Positions 8,493-14,757 of a DNA stretch of 15,198 nucleotides are shown in pieces (positions within the stretch are counted from its first letter, which is position 1; each line of letters opens with the position of its first letter). Source of the DNA: JAYQUR01 sp038133505 (GTDB lineage Bacteria; Pseudomonadota; Alphaproteobacteria; MPNO01; UBA830); the NCBI GenBank assembly GCA_038133505.1, contig JAYPTI010000080.1:1-15198 (forward strand). The letters run 5' to 3'. The translations under genes and the position numbers were made by a program. A model generated the notes under the pieces. It made no database searches. It had not been told where the DNA came from and saw only the letters and a list, made by a program, of their open reading frames with translations.

Positions 8493-10138
8493 GCGAGAAG
8501 GAACTGCTGTTCGTGCCGCTCGGAGGCGCCGGCGAAATCGGCATGAACATGAGCCTTTACGGTTACGACGACCGTTGGCTGATGGTCGACATGGGCATTT
8601 CGTTCGGGGACGACACGACGCCCGGCATCGACGTGATGACGCCGGATCCAGCCTTCGCCATCGAACAGCTCTCCGGCCTCGACGGCCTTGTGATCACCCA
8701 CGCGCACGAAGATCATCTCGGCGCGGTACCCTATCTGTGGTCGAAGATCCGCTGCCCGATCTATGCGACGCCGTTCGCGGCGGGCCTGTTGCGGCGGAAG
8801 CTCGCGGACAGCTCGCTTCTCGACCAGATCGACATCACGGAAATTCCCGTCGGCGGCGGTTGCCGGATCGGGCCCTTTTCCGTGGACCTGGTCCCGGCGG
8901 CGCATTCGATCCCGGAGGCCAATATCCTGGCGATCCGGACGCCGCGGGGCCTCGTCGTGCACGCGACGGACTGGAAGATCGACCCGGAACCGCTGGTCGG
9001 ACGCAAGACGGACGAAGAAGCGCTGCGGGCGCTGGGAGACGAGGGCGTGCTGGCGCTGGTCTGCGACTCCACGAACGTGTTCGTCGAGGGCAGCGCCGGC
9101 TCAGAGGCCGAGCTTCGCAAGAGCCTCGTCGAGATCGTCCGCGGCTGCACGGGCCGCGTCGCCGTCGCGAGCTTCGCGAGCAACGTTGCCCGCGTCGAGA
9201 CGATCAACCGGGCAGCGGTCGAAACGGGCCGCCATCCGTCGCTGGTCGGCAGGTCTCTCTGGCGGATCCTCGACATCAGCCGCGAGTGCGGTTACCTCGA
9301 CGGGATAGAGCCGTTTCTGCCGGAAGCCGAGATCGGCTTCATTCCGCCGGAGAAGGTCCTGATGGGGGTCACCGGCAGCCAGGGAGAGCCGCGCTCCGCG
9401 CTGGCCCGCATCGCGTCGGGCTCGCATCCCAACATCTTCCTCGAAGCGGGGGACACGGTGATCTTCTCGTCGCGCGAGATCCCCGGCAACGAGCTTGCGA
9501 TCGGCAAGGTGCAGAACCAGCTCGCGCGGCTCGGCGTCCGGGTGCTGACGGAGCATGACGGTTTCGTGCATGTCTCCGGCCATCCGGCGCGGAGCGAACT
9601 GATGCAGATGTACCAGTGGATCCGCCCGCAGCTCCTGGTCCCGGTCCACGGTGAATTGCGGCATCTGCAGGAGCAGGTGAAGCTCGCCCGCGACTGCCAG
9701 ATACCGCACACAGCGATCGCCGAAAACGGAACGATGCTCGACCTTACGCCCAACGGCGCGCAGGTCGTCGATCACGTGCCGACGGGACGCCTCGCCGTGG
9801 ACGGCAAGCGGCTGGTCCCGGTGGACGGCGAAATCATCCGCGAGCGCAACCGGCTGCGCAATAACGGCTCGGCGGTGGCGACCGTCGTGGTCGACGGCAA
9901 GGGCCATCTCGTTTCCGACCCGCAGCTCACCGTTCAGGGCGTTCTCGACGAGATCGACGACGACGAGAGCTGGGACGATGCGATCGAGGCAATCGTCGAG
10001 GCCATCAACGATCTGACGCCGCGCGAACGCCGCGACGACGATGCGGTGTCGGAAGCGGCGCGGCTCGCCGTCCGCCGGTCGCTTCGCGAAAGCGTCGGCA
10101 AGCGTCCGGTGACCGACGTTCACGTCGTGCGGCTGTAA
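8489..10138 (+). CDS. rnj: Ribonuclease J
   Basis: A 549-residue metallo-beta-lactamase/beta-CASP ribonuclease, a 5'-to-3' exonuclease and endonuclease that in alphaproteobacteria acts in rRNA 5' end maturation and mRNA turnover. Zinc ligands are visible: HAHEDH at residues 71-76, H139 in PAAHS, D161 in HATDWKID, and H387 in PVHGE. The beta-CASP part includes HVSGHPAR (361-368), and a C-terminal domain runs from about 460 to 549. Length fits the RNase J family (about 550). The frame is open upstream to 8300, but homology begins at MSEKELLFVPLGGAGEIG. The ATG at 8489 forms an ATGA overlap with coaX, indicating coupled translation. Confidence 0.95.
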   Translation: MSEKELLFVPLGGAGEIGMNMSLYGYDDRWLMVDMGISFGDDTTPGIDVMTPDPAFAIEQLSGLDGLVITHAHEDHLGAVPYLWSKIRCPIYATPFAAGLLRRKLADSSLLDQIDITEIPVGGGCRIGPFSVDLVPAAHSIPEANILAIRTPRGLVVHATDWKIDPEPLVGRKTDEEALRALGDEGVLALVCDSTNVFVEGSAGSEAELRKSLVEIVRGCTGRVAVASFASNVARVETINRAAVETGRHPSLVGRSLWRILDISRECGYLDGIEPFLPEAEIGFIPPEKVLMGVTGSQGEPRSALARIASGSHPNIFLEAGDTVIFSSREIPGNELAIGKVQNQLARLGVRVLTEHDGFVHVSGHPARSELMQMYQWIRPQLLVPVHGELRHLQEQVKLARDCQIPHTAIAENGTMLDLTPNGAQVVDHVPTGRLAVDGKRLVPVDGEIIRERNRLRNNGSAVATVVVDGKGHLVSDPQLTVQGVLDEIDDDESWDDAIEAIVEAINDLTPRERRDDDAVSEAARLAVRRSLRESVGKRPVTDVHVVRL

Positions 10139-10142
10139 GGAG
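10138..10142 (+). promoter_or_regulatory. Ribosome binding site of the DUF1467 gene
   Basis: A perfect AGGAG overlaps the last base of the rnj stop codon and ends 7 bases before the ATG at 10150. It supports that start for a very short gene and implies it is translated from the same message as rnj. Confidence 0.75.
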
Positions 10143-10149
10143 AACGGAT

Positions 10150-10395
10150 ATGCAGTGGTATACCGGCGTCATGGTCTACGTCATCCTGTGGTGGCTGATC
10201 TTCTTCATGATGCTTCCCATCGGTGCGCGCTCCTACCATGAGGCGGGCGAGCCGACGGAAGTCGGCAACGTCGAGAGCGCTCCGATGCGCCCCCGGCTGT
10301 GGCTGAAGGCCGGCGCAACGACGGTGATTTCCGCCATCGTCGGAGCAGCGCTTTATTTCCTGATCAACAGCGGCGCGATCTCGTTCCGCCCATAG
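10150..10395 (+). CDS. DUF1467 family small membrane protein
   Basis: An 81-residue protein with two predicted transmembrane helices, about residues 5-24 (MVYVILWWLIFFMMLP) and 53-73. A polar loop with GARSYHEAGEPTEVGN and APMRPRLWLKAG lies between them. The WW followed by LP.GARS and the AP..PRLWLK stretch match the DUF1467 family, which is nearly confined to alphaproteobacteria and commonly found just after rnj. Its function is unknown. It starts 11 bp after rnj with a strong ribosome binding site and is the last gene of the plus-strand operon before a hairpin. Confidence 0.85.
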   Translation: MQWYTGVMVYVILWWLIFFMMLPIGARSYHEAGEPTEVGNVESAPMRPRLWLKAGATTVISAIVGAALYFLINSGAISFRP

Positions 10396-10407
10396 CGCAT
10401 TCCGGCG

Positions 10408-10431
10408 GTTCCGGCCTGCTTTGGCCGGAGC
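10408..10431. terminator. Hairpin between convergent operons, possible terminator
   Basis: TCCGGCC at 10410-10416 pairs perfectly with GGCCGGA at 10423-10429 around the loop TGCTTT. A G:T wobble and a G:C pair extend the stem to nine pairs. It sits in the 39-bp gap between the ends of the DUF1467 gene (plus strand) and allA (minus strand), where a shared terminator would be expected. No clear T-run follows on either strand, so efficient intrinsic termination is uncertain; it may act as a 3'-end stabilising hairpin. Confidence 0.5.
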
Positions 10432-10434
10432 GAT

Positions 10435-10941
10435 CTAGAGCTCGAGATAGGCGGTTTCTCCCTCAAAGCGGAATTCGTCGCAATTGTCGCCGGGCCCGCC
10501 GCGGTCGATGACGAGAAAGTCGTGATCGGCGTTGAGAACGAGCAGCGGGTGGTGCCAGACGCCCTTGCGGTAGTTCACGCCCTGGGTTCCCGTTGCGCGA
10601 AAGGCGCGAAGCGACTTCAGTTCCACCGTATCGCCGGCGGGCGCGACGACGACGAGCCACGGCAGGTTGCGCAGCGGATAGAACGCCTGCGAGCCGAGCG
10701 GATGCCGTTCGACCATGCGAAGCGCAATGGGCTGCGCCCGCGGCTGTCCGCGGAAAATGTTGACGAGCGTCGTGCCGTTTTCGTCTGCCGTGTCGACCCT
10801 GGCCAGATCGTGAAAGCGCTCGGTCGTTCCCTCGTTGATTTCGATCGGGTCGACGTCCGAGATATCGATAACGTCGCCGAACGGCTCGAACGCCGCCTGC
10901 GTCAGCGGCGCCGGAAACAGATCGAGCTTCGCCTCGCTCAT
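10435..10941 (-). CDS. allA: Ureidoglycolate lyase
   Basis: A 168-residue cupin-like enzyme that splits ureidoglycolate into glyoxylate and urea, the last step of the pathway encoded here. Family features include FGDVI near the N-terminus (residues 21-25), PLGSQAFYPL (81-90) and the highly conserved GVNYRKGVWHHPLLVL (121-136) that forms the active-site face. Length matches AllA (about 160-170). The ATG at 10941 overlaps the allantoicase stop by four bases (ATGA on the minus strand), so both are likely translated together. It is the last gene of the minus-strand operon. Confidence 0.93.
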   Translation of the reverse strand: MSEAKLDLFPAPLTQAAFEPFGDVIDISDVDPIEINEGTTERFHDLARVDTADENGTTLVNIFRGQPRAQPIALRMVERHPLGSQAFYPLRNLPWLVVVAPAGDTVELKSLRAFRATGTQGVNYRKGVWHHPLLVLNADHDFLVIDRGGPGDNCDEFRFEGETAYLEL

Positions 10942-11954
10942 TTGCCCCCCGCCATGTGGCCGAAGACTCGGAAACGGCTGACGCCGCCGTCGGGATATAT
11001 GTTCAGGCGCACGTGCGAGACGGGCGAGGGGCATTCGATCATGCCGCCCTCGAACAGGTGCATCCGGTCCATCTCTAGCTTCTGCGGGGCGAGCATCTCG
11101 TCCCAGCTTTCGGCGGCGGCGATGATGTCGGCGTCTTCCATGCCGACGCAGTAGGCCGCCTGGACGGAGCAGCGCGCGGGATAGTTGCCCTTGAAATGAG
11201 CCGTGTCGACGGCGACCCGGTCGACGATGCCCGGCGCGCCGAGGGCGATCACGATCCAGTCGTGACCGGGCCCGCGGCGGCGGCGCGTTTCCCAGCCGTC
11301 GCCCATGTTGACGCCGCGCTTCGGTGCGAGAATGACCCACGGATCGCCGTAATGCGCATCCGAGTATCCGAGCACGCGGCCGCCGTAGACGGCCGACGAC
11401 AGCTCGTGGCGGGTCTCCGTGTCGTTCTCGTCCCAGTCGGCGACCGGAAGGCCGTAGACCCGAAGCCGCGCGACGCCGCCGTCCGGAAAGATGTTCAGGC
11501 GGATGTAGTTGAAGATGTCGCCCGAATGGACCGCATGGAGGTTGTGATAGTCGGGGTCGATGTCGACGCGGGGAACGATTTCGATCCAGACCGTGTTTTC
11601 GTCCGGCGGGCCGTCGCATCTGGCCGCCTCGACGGACGCCTGCGGCGGAAAGTTGCCGGTGAAATGGCGCGTATCGATATCGACGGCGGTAATGACGCCC
11701 TTCGCGCCAAGCTTGACGATGCAGTAGTCGTGCGTGCCGCCGTCGCGCCGCCGGCGGGTCTCCCAGCCGTCCATCCACTTGCCGTGATCGTCGTACTTGT
11801 CGGGGATGAAGATCGGGGCGCTGTCCTGGATCATTCGGTGGCGCGGGGCGAAAAATTCGTCGTTTGCAAACACCGCCTCGGCGCCGAGCGTTGCCGATGC
11901 CAGATTAATGGCGCCGCGCGGAATGCCGGCCGGGGCTTCTTCTTTCAGTTGCAT
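10938..11954 (-). CDS. alc: Allantoicase
   Basis: A 338-residue allantoate amidinohydrolase that produces ureidoglycolate and urea. It consists of two tandem allantoicase repeats, about residues 18-168 and 187-332. Each contains DGWETRRRR (62-70 and 219-227), a D(I/V)DT.HF.GN(F/Y)P segment, and a closing RLNI(F/Y)PDGGV.R.RV(Y/F)G (152-168 and 316-332). This two-domain layout is the normal architecture of the family. The gene is downstream of uraD by 19 bp and overlaps allA by 4 bp. The ATG at 11954 gives the usual short leader before the conserved region. Confidence 0.95.
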   Translation of the reverse strand: MQLKEEAPAGIPRGAINLASATLGAEAVFANDEFFAPRHRMIQDSAPIFIPDKYDDHGKWMDGWETRRRRDGGTHDYCIVKLGAKGVITAVDIDTRHFTGNFPPQASVEAARCDGPPDENTVWIEIVPRVDIDPDYHNLHAVHSGDIFNYIRLNIFPDGGVARLRVYGLPVADWDENDTETRHELSSAVYGGRVLGYSDAHYGDPWVILAPKRGVNMGDGWETRRRRGPGHDWIVIALGAPGIVDRVAVDTAHFKGNYPARCSVQAAYCVGMEDADIIAAAESWDEMLAPQKLEMDRMHLFEGGMIECPSPVSHVRLNIYPDGGVSRFRVFGHMAGGK

Positions 11955-11973
11955 GTCTCGGTCATCCGGAAGG

Positions 11974-12507
11974 TCAGTTTTCGAAAAGCTCGGTCAGCCG
12001 GAAAAAGGCGATCCGGTGGACCTGCATGAGGGCTTCGTCGAACTCCGCGTCGGCGTCGTTTTCGACGCGGGCGCGAAATTGCGCGAGGATGTCGCCGCGG
12101 GTCATGCCGCGGACGGCGACGATGAAGGGAAAGCCGAACTTTACCTTGTACCTGTCGTTGAGCGACTGGAATTCGGCGAGTTCCTCGGGCGAACAGCGGT
12201 CGAGCCCGGCGCCTGCCTGTTCGGACGTGGATTCCGCCGTCAGTTCGCCGCGCAGGGCAAGGCGGCCCGCAAGATCGGGATGGTTGCGCAGCAGTTCCAG
12301 CTTGCGGTCGCGGTCGCTGTCGTCGACGACGCTCCGCATCGCGTCGTGGAGCCCGGTCAGGCTATCCATGTCCGCCGACACGCCGTGGCCGAAAACGATT
12401 TCCGCGACCCACGGCGAATGCTCGTAGATGCCGCCGAACGTCTCGACGAAGGCTGCGCCGTCCATATCGCTGGGCCGGAGTTTTCTGTTCTCGTTCGCCG
12501 CTTCCAT
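11974..12507 (-). CDS. uraD: 2-oxo-4-hydroxy-4-carboxy-5-ureidoimidazoline (OHCU) decarboxylase
   Basis: A 177-residue all-helical enzyme that decarboxylates OHCU to S-allantoin, keeping the product stereospecific. Signatures are HSPWVAE (30-36), NHPDLAG (75-81), STSEQAGAGL (93-102) and FGFPFIVAVRG (124-134). H76 and E96 have the same 20-residue spacing as the catalytic His67 and Glu87 of the zebrafish enzyme. Length matches stand-alone UraD proteins (about 165-180); it is not fused to UraH, which is encoded separately at 14406. The start is 3 bp beyond the puuE stop, so it is tightly linked in the minus-strand operon. Confidence 0.94.
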   Translation of the reverse strand: MEAANENRKLRPSDMDGAAFVETFGGIYEHSPWVAEIVFGHGVSADMDSLTGLHDAMRSVVDDSDRDRKLELLRNHPDLAGRLALRGELTAESTSEQAGAGLDRCSPEELAEFQSLNDRYKVKFGFPFIVAVRGMTRGDILAQFRARVENDADAEFDEALMQVHRIAFFRLTELFEN

Positions 12508-12510
12508 GGC

Positions 12511-13437
12511 TCAGCGCGCTCCCGCTTCGAACGGATGCCGCTCGCGCCAGTGACGCGCGATGTCTATCCGGCGGCAGAACCAGACGTCGGCATGACCCGA
12601 CGCATACTCGACGAACCGCTTGAGCGCGGCGAACCGGCCGGGCCGCCCGGCGAGGCGGCAATGGAGGCCGACCGACATCATCCTGGGTGCCGTCGTACCC
12701 TCTTCGTAGAGCGTATCGAACGTATCCTTGAGATAACCGTAGAACTGGTCGCCGGAATTGAAGCCTTGGGCGGTCGCGAACCGCATGTCGTTGGCATCGA
12801 GCGTATAAGGCACGATCAGGTGCGGCGCGCCTTCGACGGTCGTCCAGTAGGGGAGGTCGTCGTTGTAGTCGTCCGCGTCGTAGAGGAACCCGCCTTCCTC
12901 CGCGACCAGGCGGCGCGTATTGGGGCTCGTCCGGCCGGTATACCAGCCGAGCGGGCGTTCGCCGCAAATCCGCGTGTGGATGTCGATCGCCGTTTGCAGG
13001 TGCTCGCGCTCGACGTCTTCAGGCAGGTACTGGTAGTCGATCCAGCGCCAGCCGTGGCTGCACATTTCGTGACCGGCGGCGAGGGCGGCCTCTGCGACGG
13101 CGGGGTTGCGCTCCAGCGCCATCGCGATGGCGAAGAACGTCACCGGGATGTCGTAGGCGCCGAACAGCCGAATCAGGCGCCAGACGCCGGCACGGCTGCC
13201 GTATTCGTAGATAGATTCCATGCTCATGTGGCGGACGCCCTCGCGGGCGTCGGCGCCGATGATCTCCGACAGAAACGCCTCGGAGGCGCGGTCGCCGTGC
13301 AGGATCGCGTTCTCGCCGCCTTCCTCGTAGTTGATCACGAACTGGACGGCGATGCGGGCGCCGCCGGGCCAGTCGGCCTGCGGCGGCTCGGCGCCGTAAC
13401 CGACGAGGTCGCGTGGATAATCGTCGCTCATGTTCAT
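12511..13437 (-). CDS. puuE: Allantoinase, PuuE (polysaccharide deacetylase-like) type
   Basis: A 308-residue enzyme that hydrolyses allantoin to allantoate. It belongs to the polysaccharide-deacetylase-fold allantoinases, unrelated to the metal-dependent amidohydrolase AllB. Characteristic segments are NYEEGGE (36-42), IYEYGSRAGVWR (76-87), SHGWRWIDY (127-135), GWYTGRTSPNTRRL (164-177) and LHCRLAGRPGR (258-268). The frame is open to 14019 on this strand, but homology begins near DYPRDLVGYGAEPP, so the upstream part is non-coding shadow of the regulator gene. The ATG at 13437 makes an ATGA overlap with the regulator stop; the ATG at 13431 is an alternative start two codons shorter. The family and the flanking pathway genes agree. 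Confidence 0.94.
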   Translation of the reverse strand: MNMSDDYPRDLVGYGAEPPQADWPGGARIAVQFVINYEEGGENAILHGDRASEAFLSEIIGADAREGVRHMSMESIYEYGSRAGVWRLIRLFGAYDIPVTFFAIAMALERNPAVAEAALAAGHEMCSHGWRWIDYQYLPEDVEREHLQTAIDIHTRICGERPLGWYTGRTSPNTRRLVAEEGGFLYDADDYNDDLPYWTTVEGAPHLIVPYTLDANDMRFATAQGFNSGDQFYGYLKDTFDTLYEEGTTAPRMMSVGLHCRLAGRPGRFAALKRFVEYASGHADVWFCRRIDIARHWRERHPFEAGAR

Positions 13438-14126
13438 TCCGCGGCCACCAGGTTCGCGAAGACGGTATGAAGGTCGCTGGAGCCGGGCGGCGTTTCCATC
13501 ATCAGCCGGCGTTCGCATTCCTCGAGATGCTCGCGCATGATCCGGCAGCTGAGCTCCGTGTCGCCGTCCGCCATGGCCTCGACGAGCAGGTCGTGATCGT
13601 CTTCGTCGCACATCGGCTGGCCCGACGGCACGTACCGAGCGATGGCCAGCGACGTCTGGGCGACGAGCTGGCGCAGCAGTTCGCGCAACGGCCGGTTGCC
13701 TGCGATTTCGGCAAGGCGGAGATGAAAATCGCCGGAGAGGCGGATGCCGTCGCTGCGTTTCCCGGCATGCACCGCCGCGTGTTCGTTCGAGGCGATCCGG
13801 CGCAGGGTCGCGATGTCGTCGGGCCGGCAGGCGTGTACGGCCTTGCGGACGATCCCGTCCTCCATGAGGCGCCGGGCCTCGAATATCTGCCGGACGTCTT
13901 CCGACTGGGGCGCCGCGATGACGGCGCCGCGGTTGGGACGCAGCTCGACGACCTTGTCGAGCGACAGGCGCAGCAGCACCTTGCGGATGATCGTCCGGCT
14001 CACGCCGAAAACCTCGCACAGGTCCTTTTCGATCAGCTTCGTGTTGGGCAACAGGCGTTGCTCGATGATCGCGGCGAAAACCTGATCGTAGATCCAGCTT
14101 TCGGAATGTTTTTTGTCTCGTGCCAT
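13434..14126 (-). CDS. GntR family transcriptional regulator, FadR/FCD subfamily, likely regulator of urate catabolism
   Basis: A 230-residue repressor-type protein. Residues about 8-72 form the winged helix-turn-helix, with LIEKDLCEVFGVSRTIIRKVLLRL and the wing ELRPNRGAVIAAP. Residues about 77-212 form the helical FCD effector domain, with FHLRLAEIAGN (134-144), DDH (176-178) and MREHLEE (197-203). Three FCD histidines that usually bind metal are present (H135, H178, H200), but the usual aspartate four residues before H135 is S131. It is the first gene of the minus-strand operon and overlaps puuE by 4 bp. A palindrome 32 bp upstream of its ATG suggests autoregulation. Control of the urate genes is inferred from position; the inducer is unknown but a purine or ureide intermediate is likely. 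Confidence 0.9.
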   Translation of the reverse strand: MARDKKHSESWIYDQVFAAIIEQRLLPNTKLIEKDLCEVFGVSRTIIRKVLLRLSLDKVVELRPNRGAVIAAPQSEDVRQIFEARRLMEDGIVRKAVHACRPDDIATLRRIASNEHAAVHAGKRSDGIRLSGDFHLRLAEIAGNRPLRELLRQLVAQTSLAIARYVPSGQPMCDEDDHDLLVEAMADGDTELSCRIMREHLEECERRLMMETPPGSSDLHTVFANLVAAE

Positions 14127-14158
14127 GCGCTACTCTGGGGACAACCCGACCTTTCTAA

Positions 14159-14168
14159 TTGTATACAA
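14159..14168. promoter_or_regulatory. Palindromic operator candidate for the GntR/FCD regulator
   Basis: TTGTATACAA is a perfect 10-bp palindrome, 32 bp upstream of the regulator ATG. It fits the TNGT-N-ACNA pattern seen in FadR-subfamily operators. On the minus strand it overlaps a TACAAT -10-like hexamer (14158-14163), so binding would block transcription of the regulator-puuE-uraD-alc-allA operon. The match is by eye; binding is not shown. Confidence 0.6.
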
Positions 14169-14200
14169 AATATGATGCAAGTTTCTCCCTGACGAAAATT

Positions 14201-14228
14201 CGCCGCGGCCTGCAATCTCTACGCGGCG
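14201..14228. repeat. Inverted repeat in the divergent control region
   Basis: CGCCGCG at 14201-14207 is the exact reverse complement of CGCGGCG at 14222-14228, with 14 bases between. It lies between the operator candidate and the uraH promoter region. In GC-rich DNA such a repeat can arise by chance; a hairpin in a leader RNA or a second protein site are possibilities. Confidence 0.3.
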
Positions 14229-14304
14229 GTTCGCCCAAATTTCCGGCAGAGCGCACAAGAGGCAGGCAGGGCGCGGAAATGTGCGAATTTTTTACGCAGT
14301 GCTA

Positions 14305-14333
14305 TTGCATTACAACAAGGGCACGACTACCAT
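14305..14333 (+). promoter_or_regulatory. Candidate sigma-70-type promoter of uraH-puuD
   Basis: TTGCAT (14305-14310) and TACCAT (14328-14333) have a 17-base spacing and could serve as -35 and -10 elements, which would leave a leader of about 65 bases before the uraH ATG. The -35 element is contained in TTGCATTACAA (14305-14315), an imperfect copy of the TTGTATACAA operator with one extra base, so the same regulator might act here. The hexamers match consensus only moderately (3 of 6 and 4 of 6). A TACAAT at 14384-14389 is a competing -10 candidate but lacks a -35. Confidence 0.3.
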
Positions 14334-14405
14334 TTTCAGGTTTTGCGCTGCGGCAAGACAACGGCTAACGAGAGAAAATCGGATACAATTCCGAACGACG
14401 GGGCG

Positions 14406-14753
14406 ATGGCGCGACTGACGACGCACATACTCGACACGGCCTCCGGCCGGCCCGCCGCGGGGATCACGGTCGAACTGCTCTCGATCGGAGAGTCGGGCGA
14501 GGCTTTCATCTCGAAGACGGTCACCAATGACGACGGTCGCGGCGACGGCCCGCTGGCCGACGCGCTCCCGGACGGGGTCTATGAGCTCCGCTTCCATGTC
14601 GGCGACTACTTCCGCGCCGGCGGACAGAGGAACGCAGAGCCGCTCTTTCTGGACGTCGTGCCGATCCGGTTCGGCGTGACCGGAACGGAAGACCACTATC
14701 ACGTGCCGCTGCTGATTTCGCCGTTCGGCTATTCGACGTACCGGGGGAGCTGA
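14406..14753 (+). CDS. uraH: 5-hydroxyisourate hydrolase (transthyretin-like)
   Basis: A 115-residue transthyretin-fold hydrolase that opens 5-hydroxyisourate to OHCU, the substrate of UraD. The N-terminal signature LTTHILDTASGRPAAGI begins at residue 4, with catalytic H7. The C-terminal HYHVPLLISPFGYSTYRGS contains H99 and ends with the diagnostic YRGS tetrapeptide. Length is typical (about 110-120). The frame extends upstream to a TTG at 14343, but that would add 21 unrelated residues before the conserved start, so ATG 14406 is chosen; its ribosome binding site is weak (ACGGGG). There is no signal peptide, so it is cytoplasmic. puuD follows after 4 bp. Confidence 0.94.
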   Translation: MARLTTHILDTASGRPAAGITVELLSIGESGEAFISKTVTNDDGRGDGPLADALPDGVYELRFHVGDYFRAGGQRNAEPLFLDVVPIRFGVTGTEDHYHVPLLISPFGYSTYRGS

Positions 14754-14757
14754 GACT

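Noticed and set aside
11797..13470. A 557-codon open frame on the plus strand opposite alc, uraD and puuE
   Set aside because: It has no recognisable motif and lies opposite three enzymes with clear signatures; it is a codon-bias shadow.
13438..14019. N-terminal extension of the puuE frame on the minus strand
   Set aside because: The added sequence is arginine- and proline-rich, has no allantoinase similarity, and overlaps the regulator gene in another frame. The start at 13437 gives the normal family length.
14200..14300. T-rich run at 14288-14293 considered as a terminator tail
   Set aside because: No stable stem directly precedes it, and it lies in a divergent promoter region where a terminator is not expected.
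14343..14405. TTG start giving a 21-residue longer UraH
   Set aside because: The added residues are not conserved in the family and contain no signal peptide; ATG 14406 begins just before the LTTHILD signature.
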